Source: Ignelater luminosus
Taxonomy: Eukaryota; Arthropoda; Insecta; Coleoptera; Elateridae
Direction of reading: 5' to 3'
DNA: 64,000 bases
NCBI GenBank assembly: GCA_011009095.1
Contig: VTPC01005744.1
Coordinates: 1 to 64,000 of the forward strand
Shown here: piece after piece, positions 11,501-20,919 of the stretch
Layout: each line of letters begins with the position of its first letter
How positions within the stretch are numbered: position 1 is the first letter of the stretch
The notes under the pieces: generated by a model
Seen by the model: the letters and a program-made list of their open reading frames with translations, nothing else
Told to the model about the DNA's origin: nothing
Databases searched by the model: none
Translations under genes and position numbers: made by a program

Positions 11501-13354
11501 AAGACCTTTGTTGTTTTTTTGTTTGTTGTCTTCTGTCCCCGCATTGCATGCTCTTTGTTGCCTTCGTACATTGATCCTACCGCTTTAATAAGTTTTCCTT
11601 TCACTCCTATTTCTTCCATAGTGTTTTAGAGTTTATTTCTAGGTACCAAATTATAAGCTTTTTTATGTTTACACTAAAGGCGAGATGGACTTCTTTATTC
11701 TTGTTTTTTCTTTTCCACAAGTATTCGTATTGTGAACATGTGGTCTACACTATTACTCTTAGGATAAATATCTTTTATGCGAAAAGTATATCAAATAGTT
11801 ATTTAGGTAACAAGTCGGAGAAATAATACTTTACAGAAATTAGATCAATTCCAGGACTCGCCTATCGGTTCGTCCTGGAAGCCTGCGAGTCCTCTGAAGA
11901 CACTTTCTTGAAGTGGTACCCACAAAATCTTTTCTGCAACTGCATACTAAAAAAGTAAATGTCTAAAATAAAAAAATCTAGGAACAAAAACAAACTTCGG
12001 TGGAAATATCAAGTTACTTCAGCTTTATTATTTTGTTCTTGAGAAAATTAGTTAGGGAAGAATTTGCCTGCCTGGGTAGATAAAGTGACGCTTCCTTGAT
12101 GTATATGAGGCATGAAAGTTGTCACTATAGCGACAGTTTTTATTTTATTCGCATTATTTAATAAATCCCATAAGTGTTGTTTAAGCCTTATTGGGGTTGT
12201 AATTAAAGTTAGAACTACGAAGTCTTTCCCGTTTATTTCAGCCTACGAAAGACAGATAATGTTTTATTATTCATTATAATAAGACACAGAAACCGAATTT
12301 TGTGCATATTTGCGCAATTTTCATATTTCTAAAAGAAAATAGACTATGCAATACAATTTCAAATAGATATGAATAATATCTTTTTTAATTTTTTTTGGTA
12401 GTCTTTGGTTTGACTGTACTATTATAGTGTCAGGGTGGAAATAAATTGTTTAGAATTTAATTACTTAGAAATTATTATCCATTTTAGCAGAAAAAGTCTA
12501 AATCCAACAGCTAAAATCTACGTATTTTCTCTTCTTTTTCATACCTGTAAGAATGGTTCCCGAGATTGTAGCAAAAAATATTTAGAGTGTTTTAAATTGT
12601 TTTTCAATTTTTACGTAATTCTCAAGGGGCGAGTTTCAGCTAAATTTACAAAATACTGCTGGCATTGTATTTTGTGAAATTAAGAACGTTTGTGGCAGTT
12701 TTCAGCATCATAAAATTAATAAGCTAGCACTTCTGATTCCCAAATGCTATGGCTGGAATTATACTTATGTTACTAGACTTGTGCACCTTCTTCTATTTTC
12801 TTTCTTAAATAAAGAGGTAATGTAAGCTTCCATTCATTCTACTCTGAAAAATATTTTTTAAAATACGAGTATATTATCCACGCTAATTAATTTGGAAGGT
12901 TTTTGGTTTACCGCACCACCTCCATGACTAGTTCAGAACTCCATAATAGAAAGGAGTTGAAAGCCTTTTTGGTAGTGTTAGAAACGGGAAAAAAGATAAA
13001 GGTATGTGAAGAGAGTGTCTAGATATGTAGCAAATTGTTGGAAGAAAAAAGTAAATAAGTTTAACGAGAAAGATATCAACGTATGACGCAGCAAGAACAA
13101 ACAGGTAGTCACACGACCACGTTCAAAAGTAAAACTAAAAAATAATTATATATCTATGGTTTACTGGATATTTGCTAAAAACAAAATCTTTTTAAAGCTC
13201 GTATAACGGAACGGAAAAGATTAGGAAAAATGATACAAAATTAAGTTTTAGGATTGTACACCATGAAAAGATTTTTGTTATGATTTTTTGTCTTACTTCG
13301 AAGATAGAGCGCTTTTAGCAATGCCTACAGCTAAACGCAAAAAAAAGAAATATT
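11501..13354. other. intergenic DNA, nothing recognised
   Basis: AT-rich spacer between the LINE relic and the duplicated upstream region of takeout copy 2. No family-level protein similarity, TIR pair or RNA gene was noticed. Confidence 0.4.
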
Positions 13355-13851
13355 TCAAAGATCATGTTTTTGAGGTATAAGTGTAATATAAATAATGCAA
13401 AAAGTGAGTTATCTAAAAACTCTAATGTATACTGTAGAAAATGCTTCTTGTTGACCTTCAAGCATAAGACTGTAATAAAATAATGAAATGAAAAGCTTAA
13501 GTTAAACTTGCAAAACCAATTAGAAAAACTAACAAAATATTGTTCATCTTTTGAACAATTCTGCCAAAACTATTAGTCTTTGAAATTTAAGATGCATATT
13601 CAAATATCTGATATTTGACTAACGCAAATAAATAATTACATAATGAAGTAATCTTTAAAAACAAAGCAAAAAGTAGTATCGTGATCTTTTTTGTGTATAA
13701 TATGTATATCAACTACACGCCTAGTGTACGGATCACGTGAATTGTTAAATATCACACGCATATATAAAGCAAAAGCTTACTTTAACAGTCCAGGATTCTT
13801 TTTATCTTCAAAACGAAATCATCAATAAATTATAAAAAAAGTTCTTGCAAA
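13355..13851 (+). promoter_or_regulatory. upstream region of takeout copy 2 with conserved E-box and TATA
   Basis: Paralogous to 8190-8680. It carries GATCACGTGA (CACGTG at 13734-13739) and TATATAAA (13761-13768). The E-box-to-TATA offset is 27 bp here and 26 bp in copy 1, while flanking bases have diverged. An ACAGTC near 13785 is a possible initiator. Preservation of both motifs suggests a functional core promoter at the time of duplication. Confidence 0.6.
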
Positions 13852-15307
13852 ATGAAATCAGCAATAATTTTGCTCATTTCTGCATATGTATTAGGATTTT
13901 ATAGTACAACTTCAGGTAAGTCGCTTTCTAATAGTTAATTTTTTTGTCTTTTACATTACATTTTGTAATAATATAATCCGTTTTTAGCCGATACGCCTCA
14001 GCAATGTCATCAAAACGATCCTAATTTTAATGACTGTCTTAAAAAATTAATTGAAAGAGGCTTTTAGGCCCTGGTTAGTTCTGGGGCAGATCCATATGTA
14101 ATTCCACAAGTAGTTCACAATGCATCGCTTGAAAATTTTGCTACTGGAACTGTAGTCTTTATAAATATGCAAATTGAGAATGCAGGAAAGTTTAAAGTTG
14201 AAGATGCTAAGTAAGATTGTCTACAAAGCATGTTTTAATTTATAATGTTAATATATAACACATTTACAGAATAGATTTTGACACTCTTATTCTCGATCTA
14301 GATGTATATTTCCCAAAACTCTCTGTTAAAACAGATTTTAAAATAGATGCGACATTATTGGAGTTTCCAGTACACACTCAAGGATGGTTTAAAGGAAAAT
14401 TAAGTAAGAATATGCTATATTTAAATAGTATTGTTTCATAAAATAATATTATCTTATCTATTAGCTGATCTAAAAGTACAGTGCAAAGTGCAACTTAAAA
14501 TTGCTGAAAAAGAAGGCGTCAAATACCTTACTGCCAGTGATCTTAAAGCACATGAATCAATAAGCGATGCTTCAATCAGTATTAACGTAAAAGATCCTCA
14601 ACAGCAACCTATCGGTAAGTTTCATTTTGTTTGCAAAGCTAAGTATTAAATAAATAAAAATCCCGTTTTTATTGTTTATATTCTACGAGATGGCAGAATT
14701 ACGATAGCAACAAACTTTGCAGTTGTATTAGTTAATGACTAATGAACAATAAACAAAGTCTTTAATTTCATTAATCACTTTGTACAGGACGGTTTCTAAA
14801 TAGAGGTAAAATTCTGTTTCAGATTTTTCTAGCAGGCTTATTTTTGATCTAAATATTTTGTAGACCCTTTTAGTACAAGATAGGAAAATCTGGATAAGAC
14901 ATTACGAAAAGTTGTCAACTACATACGAAAACGTTTGACATCTTTCTTTGAGAAGCCATTTTTAAAATACCCAAATTACATAGCTGTCAGCCAATTCATA
15001 ACTATCCTCACGCTGTTTTCAAACGTAATGACTTTGTCAAAATATCATTTTTTTTAAGTTAATGACAATTGGATCCTCACCTCTATTTTAAAACACGTCA
15101 TAGAACATACATATATTATTGAAATTGATGTATTAAACTTTATGGAATTTTTCAGCTGATTTAATTCAAAACTGGTTTAATGGAGATCCGCAACAAAATT
15201 ACAAGTTACTCGATCCTATTGTCGAAAGTGATGGCAAACTATACTATTTACCATTGATTCAAGAAATGTTATCTAAAATACAATCTGACTTAATACTTTC
15301 AACATAA
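13852..15307 (+). pseudogene. takeout / JHBP-family copy 2 with premature stop
   Basis: Same five-exon layout as copy 1: 13852-13915, 13988-14210, 14270-14403, 14465-14614, 15156-15307. Exons 3, 4 and 5 have exactly the same lengths as in copy 1 (134, 150, 152 bp), and all splice sites are GT-AG. Exon 2 lacks 21 bp (seven codons) after ERG and has an in-frame TAG at 14065-14067 (codon 48). Downstream the frame stays open to TAA at 15305-15307. The Cys pair (Cys28, Cys38) is retained. It is either a young pseudogene, a readthrough candidate, or a sequencing or allele difference. An AATAAA polyA signal lies at 15392-15397. Intron 4 is lengthened by a MITE. Confidence 0.85.
14785..15100. mobile_element. 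MITE inserted in intron 4 of takeout copy 2
   Basis: TA-flanked (14783-14784, 15101-15102), about 316 bp. The left end CAGGACGGTTTCTAAATAGAGG pairs imperfectly with the right-end reverse complement TGACGTGTTTTAAAATAGAGG. Intron 4 is 151 bp in copy 1 and 541 bp in copy 2. This insertion accounts for most of the difference, so it came after the duplication. Confidence 0.75.
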
Positions 15308-15822
15308 CTTCTTGTAAAAATAATAATTTTAAATATTGTTTAGGTACACTGAAATTGTTATTGTTAAGCAGCAAAAACTGTATTTTATTTAAATAAATAT
15401 TATATTTGTTTATCATCATATAAATGCCTAAGTAAAAAACTGGTCTAAAATGCGTTGGTATTTGGTAGTAGTTGCTTATGACGTAATAAGCATGAAAGTG
15501 CCTTTTCCTGAAAGAGCAGGCAGTTCAAAAAATCTATTTAAATGTAAATTATACGTGTTAAAGCGATAGGTACCTTTGCCAAAAATCATCAAAGCAATTT
15601 AAATTTTGTCAAGAAGATTACAATTAAACAGATTCCAGATGCATAAGGGGTCATAACCCACCAATTGTTCGCATTATCAATAATTAAAATTTAATTATCT
15701 TTTACTTTAAAGAATTCAGATTAACTTTTTTATTGACCTGATTTAACGATTAATATTTAATATTTTTCGTGTTACTATGCATAATTTCATTCATTGGCCT
15801 TTTACCTAGGGCATTAGATAGA

Positions 15823-15950
15823 TAGATGTATAAAAGAGTAAATCAAACTCCAAATAATTATAATTTTATAGTAATTCGAATTCGTATTATTTGTTTATCA
15901 CTATAAAATTCTAATTATCAGGAGTTTGCTTTATATTTCTATACATCTAG
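15823..15950. repeat. snap-back hairpin next to the RT fragment
   Basis: Two arms of about 50 bp (15823-15873 and 15901-15950) are imperfect inverted copies. Landmarks are TAGATGTATA with CAAACTCC and AATTTTATAGT on the left, and their complements on the right. The loop is about 27 nt. It is probably a compact foldback MITE inserted beside the following LINE fragment. Confidence 0.7.
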
Positions 15951-15959
15951 AAAGAAGAG

Positions 15960-16200
15960 AAAACTAGAATTTTATGGAGTGAGAGGTATAATCTTAAAAT
16001 TATTTAGAAATTCCTTATTTAATAGGAGTCAAAACCTATGTACCGAAAACGATAGGTTTGAAGCTTTACAGCAACACTTCGGCTCACCTTTAACGCCAAT
16101 TTTATTTTCATTTTACATTAACGATTTACCTAATTATTTAAATTCTTCTAAAACTATTAGAAACTTTCATGGTAACAAAATCAGCAAAGCATAAGAATTA
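15960..16200 (+). pseudogene. LINE reverse-transcriptase fragment, copy A
   Basis: Encodes a piece of a Jockey/CR1-like non-LTR reverse transcriptase: YGVRGIILKLFRN, NRSQN, then HFGSPLTPILFSFYINDLPNYL (family form: P.GS.LGP.LF..YINDLP). Similarity to copy B at 16718-16930 stops abruptly at KTI, just before the catalytic FADD box, so copy A is truncated. Confidence 0.8.
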
Positions 16201-16560
16201 GATAGGCTAATTCGAAAAAGGTCCACTTTCTTGTTCTTTATCAAGAAAAGGTAATTGAGATTCATGCAATATCATGTAGTGTTTCGTTGTTTCACAACTT
16301 GTCAAGAGATATTTTACCTCTTGTCTAAAAGACTGATAGATTTTTTTTCTTATCTTATATCAAAGCAGTATTTGTTTATCTATGAAGTCGCATTATTTTC
16401 TTTATTCAATATATAGTCAGTTATCAAGAAATAAGGAAGCAGCTTTATTGGATTCAGTTGGGAATTCAAAGTCTAATTTGCTTGTATTCTCTTGTATGTT
16501 TCCTGATAGAACCCTCATGGTCAAGATTATCTGAGGAAATAAAATTACACCAATATATAA
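16201..16560. other. spacer between RT fragments
   Basis: No recognisable gene. The 3' half may be older LINE sequence leading into copy B. Confidence 0.35.
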
Positions 16561-16569
16561 AAATCGAGA

Positions 16570-17050
16570 TAAAGACATCCATTCAACCATGGATGTTTTG
16601 ACTGAAGTTATTAGTAAAATGACAGAAGGTTTTTAAGTAGAAAATTCTACAGGTATGTTATAATATAGTTTTAAAAGAGCTTTTGACTGTGTATCCCATA
16701 AGATTTTGGTAAAAAAAAACTAGAATTTTATGGAGTGAGGGGTATAATCTTAAAATTATTTAGAAATTTCTTATTTAATAGGAGTCAAAACATATGTACC
16801 GAAAACGATATGTTTGAAGTTTTAGAGCAACACTTCGGTTCACCTTTAACGCCAACTTTATTTTTATTTTACATTAACGATTTACCTAATTATTTAAATT
16901 CTTCTAAAACTATATTATTTGCAGATGATACTACAATAATTAGACAAATATACAAAACCGAAGACTCAATCTCAGTAATCAGAAAAGTATATAGTAAGAT
17001 AAAAGATTGGTTTACTTGCAACAAAATTCAATTAAAAAAAATAAAATAAA
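16570..17050 (+). pseudogene. LINE reverse-transcriptase fragment, copy B with FADD motif
   Basis: A degenerate TMDVLTEVISKMTEG segment (about 16590) and FKRAFDCVSHKILV (about 16670-16710) precede a one-frame segment repeating copy A (YGVRGIILKLFRN, SPLTPTLFLFYINDLPNYL). It continues into TILFADDTTII, the RT catalytic motif C, with both Asp residues kept. It ends in a stop soon after, so it is a fragment of a non-LTR element of Jockey/CR1 type. Confidence 0.82.
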
Positions 17051-17671
17051 CTCAAATTATCATTTTCTTCAGGAATTACAAGACCTACAATGGGTCTTCA
17101 GTCAAACTTGTAGGAGCTATATTAGACGACAACCTTAATCAGTTACAGTAAATAAGTAAATAATTTATGCCACCGTCTTTCTATTAATTTATACGCTCTA
17201 AGAAAAATAAACAAAATTTTATCACCATAAGCCTTACTAACAACTTACTATGGTATAGTACAGTCATCTACAAAAGTAATGTCCCAGTTTTTGTAGGATA
17301 GACAACTTATTTTACGTTTTCGCAACAAGCTGAGAAACACGTTTCTAAAATCCCTAAACAGGTAAATCAATAAATTAAGTAAATAAATCGATGCGTGAAC
17401 ATTTTATTTTAAATGCATTCTTCTATTCTATTTGGAAATTTGCAGGTAAGTTTAAGAAGTATAAGTTTTTCTACAAAAGCAGCAAATTAGTATTTATAAA
17501 ATTTAAATATGTTAACCTGAATGAAATATATATTGCATAATCATTATTCATTATTACATTAGTTAGTTTTTTGATAAATCGCATTTACAGGCACAATTAT
17601 CTTATTTAAATTTCCTTATTGAGCTTGAAATTAACAACGACGAATCCTCAAATGTTGGCTACTTTTATTGA
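17051..17671. other. intergenic DNA
   Basis: AT-rich DNA between the LINE fragment and the hAT element. No gene was recognised. Confidence 0.4.
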
Positions 17672-19412
17672 TAGAGTGCGGATTTTTAAGCATAAAAAAA
17701 CAATAAAAAAAGTTCTTAAAAAAGTGTAAAAATTTAAGGAAAAAAGCTTAAAAAATAGCACAAAAATTAAAAATAAGTTTAAAATATGCAGGAAAAAAAT
17801 TAAACTTCCAGGTTTTAGGTCTTATTATACAAAGTATTTATTATAAAAAACAAAAAATGAATTGTTATTAGAAACTTTGAACTCTAAAATGCTTAATTAT
17901 TATGCACTTTTCTAAATTCTCCATAAGGAAATTTCTTCTTTTATCAGTTAGGGTGTCTTTGTAAAGAGAAAATAGTCTTTCAATGTCAACACTAGTAATC
18001 GGTGCATATTTAAATTTTGCAAGTAACGATGGTTCCAAGTCGAAGTTATTGACTATTTCGCCTGATAAAATACTTGCAATGGTCTTTAATCTTGCTAAAC
18101 CTTCGCTTTTAGCCAGCACGTTCTCAAATTTGGCAAATATTGTTTTTCCTCCATCACCACGCACTTTTCCCAATTTTATTTTATACTCTTGTACAATCTG
18201 AATTGCTTCTGTTAGCTCACTTCCTTGTGTTTCAAGTTTGGTGATAGTTTCACTGATGAACTCGTAATTTGCTTTGATGAATGCAAAGTTTTGTTGCAGT
18301 TCCGGATTTTTTTAAATATTTTGGCAGTCTTTAACTGATTGGGATGCATCTTCCGAAAACTCTAACAAAATTTCTTTGAAGCTGGTGAAGTTAACTGCGT
18401 AATACACAGCCGCATCCAACCATGTTCCCCATCTAGTAATGACTGGTTGTGGTGGAAGCGGAAGATTAGGCAGTTTTTCTTTAAATCGTTGTACCCTCAA
18501 TGGCGCTTTTAAAAAACACTTTTTGCCATTTAAATTAACTCGTTAACAAGAGGAAATTCAGACCCCACAGTTTCTGCTACTCGGTTTAATCCGTGAGCTA
18601 CGCAAGTAGTGTGTGAGATTACTATACAAAACTTTTAAATTAATACCTGCTTTTAGCATATATGCAGCCGCATCCGTCACCATTAACAGAATTTTTTCAG
18701 TTGGGACTGCATTGGAAAGAAAAGGTTTGCGAGTCCTTCGTTAATAAATCTTGTTATGGTGCTGGTGTTGGTTTTATCCAGTTCTTTCAAATATATTAAA
18801 AATGGCCTGGTTGGAGTAGCTTCATGTAATATACCGATAATGAGACCAGCCACATACCTACCGCACTCATCGGTGGTTTCATCGACAGAAAACCAGATAT
18901 AATGGTCTGCAATTATATTTTTAATTTCATGAAGGACTGTTTTATAAACTGTATCTAAATAGTTTTTTCGTAGAGCGCTTTCGAACGGTATCGATCTCTT
19001 ACAATATGTTTCTAAGAATTTTCGAAATGCAGAATTGTCTAATTTTCTGAAAGGAATACTTGCCGATATCAGAGTGTTGCATAAATCAAAATAAAAAGTT
19101 CTTTTCTTTAGATCAAGTAGAAGATCCAGAGGCAACTACTTCTGTTATAGTTTGTTGTTTCAGCTTATTTTCATTTTCCGCTCTTCCTACATTTTCCTTG
19201 TGAATAGCGGTCTTCGTATGTTGTATTACATTATACTTTTTGTCGCACTGGATCTATTAAAACGAACATTAAAAAGTTCGAAAAAAAGCAAAAAAAGCAT
19301 TATGAAAATTAGTTAAATGATTCCTTTAATTGCGATTCGCACTTATTTCAATGTCTTTTTGTACTGCTATTAATATCTAAAAAAAGCATTATTCCTATAA
19401 ATCCGCACTCTA
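17672..19412 (-). mobile_element. hAT-superfamily transposon remnant with TIRs and degenerate 8-bp TSD
   Basis: The element is 1741 bp. The terminal inverted repeats are identical over 14 bp (TAGAGTGCGGATTT at 17672; AAATCCGCACTCTA ending at 19412). The flanking octamers TTTATTGA and CTTATTAA match at 6 of 8 positions, fitting an old hAT-type 8-bp target duplication. The minus strand between them encodes a broken transposase-like protein, described separately. Confidence 0.82.
17868..19260 (-). pseudogene. broken hAT transposase-like gene
   Basis: In minus-strand order: a zinc-finger-like CDKKYNVIQHTKTAIHKENV segment near 19.25-19.2 kb; a catalytic-region segment at 19135-18683 with YIWFSVDETTDECGRYVAG and FLIYLKELDKTNTSTI; RWGTWLDAAVYYAVNF near 18.43 kb in another frame; and the C-terminal hAT dimerisation segment APITSVDIERLFSLYKDTLTDKRR near 17.98-17.92 kb. 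Frame changes and stops separate these blocks, so no intact transposase is made. The pattern resembles the CGGBP1-like / BED-finger hAT proteins common in arthropod genomes. Confidence 0.8.
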
Positions 19413-20359
19413 CTTATTAATAAATTATTTTATTCTTTGTTAAAGCAAACAAGTGATTAAAGAAAGTAACTATAGGTATAATGTATTTACGTTATCATTT
19501 TACCAGCGTGTCATAGAGACAATTAGATATTCAGTTTGGGAATTGTAAATGGGTAGAACAGCAATTATATCCATGAAGTGCAGTTCTTTGGATTACGTTT
19601 CCAACTTTCTAGTCAAAATAGTTGATTTATGTGAATATTTAAGGTTATAGAACCAATAATATACCGTACTATGTGGTATTTCTTAAATATGTAGCTATTA
19701 CCTTAAGCTGTCCTGTTTAATTTAATTATTAATCTAATATTGTTTTTTTTAATCCACAGTCAAATTAACTGTACCTTATCTCATTTCTATAATTTTAATC
19801 TATTTCAAATGTTTAGGGTTTTAGTTGCATGCACTGTTATACCTCAAATTTATTTATGACGCATGGTGATCAATTTTGAATAATTAGCTAGACAAAATGT
19901 AGAAAATGGAATTTCTCATTTCGAAAAAATAATAGTATACGTAGCAAGTTAAGGAGTCAATTGTTAATATACTGTAGATTTAACAAGTCTGGACTGGTCC
20001 AATTTGTTGCGACCAACGTTAAAAGTAGAAGTATTGTATTGATGCACTTATGCTATTGCTATTGCAATTTGTCGATGAGCAGTCTTTTGTTTATGTTAAT
20101 AAAGTCTTGCATATTTATAGTATTAGTTTGTTGTTGTAAGTGTAATAAGAACCATTTTTAGTAAGGAAATAACTTTATAAAATAGCATAATACTTACAGT
20201 CTACCGGATAGTACATAAATGGGCTTGCGGTAATTAAACAAAAAAAAGTTTCAAAAAGTTTCACGACAAATTTTATTCTGTTTTGTAGGTTAGAATTTCT
20301 ACTTTAAAATCTATAATAAATCTTCACTTAGTTTTACCAATAATTTCTTCTGTTTTGAT
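19413..20359. other. intergenic DNA
   Basis: AT-rich spacer downstream of the hAT element. No recognisable coding sequence or repeat pair. Confidence 0.4.
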
Positions 20360-20919
20360 TTGTTGAATGAATCAGAAATGGGACTCCTTATAGACGTAGT
20401 GGTACAAGGAAAGGAAAACACGAACGATGGAAACACGGAAAGACGTTTTCTTGAAGATGTAGAAAAGGTATTAAAAATTATGGGCATAGATAAAACTTTT
20501 AGTGTAAGTTCCTCCACAATATTAGACACAATATCAAGTGGATATGCTATAAATACGACAAAGTTTAAAAAGTACACGATAAAAACTGCAAACCTCCACA
20601 AGATATTAATACACGGACTAGATGTGTTGGGCCATTTTATGTGTTCAATTGGATAGTTGTCCAAAGAGCTTTCCTGGTTCGCCATAAAAAGTTTCGGAAG
20701 TTTCGTGAATATCACACCCGGAAGATGTCAAAGTGCAATTAACATCTTTTGCATTTGCTCTTGATATCTTCAGATCCTTTAATTACCAGCATTCGCACGC
20801 TGTTAAAAAGAAAATGTGGAAGTTTGTCAGAAGAGGTCAGATCTCTCTTTCAGATTCCTGACAAAGCAGTACACTCTGTAGAAGACTCTGACGATGACCA
20901 GGAGAAAGAAGACTTATAA
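20360..20919 (+). pseudogene. broken C-terminal part of an uncharacterised dispersed arthropod protein
   Basis: The first block (20360-20656) carries IDVVVQGKENTNDGNTERRF, then STILDTISSGYAINTTKFKKY, then HKILIHGLDVLGHF. After an in-frame stop and frame loss, the last block (about 20750-20919) has LLLISSDPLITSIRTLLKRK followed by SLSEEVRSLFQIPDKAV and an acidic tail to TAA. The combination GNTNDGNTARRF / HKILIHG / SSDPLISS is, from memory, a protein family present in many copies in insect and other arthropod genomes and thought to belong to a mobile element. I do not know its biochemical role. An internal deletion between the blocks is likely. Confidence 0.7.

Noticed and set aside
20311-20715. 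134-codon minus-strand ORF
   Set aside because: Antisense to the plus-strand block with NTNDGNTERRF and HKILIHG motifs, which explains the region better.
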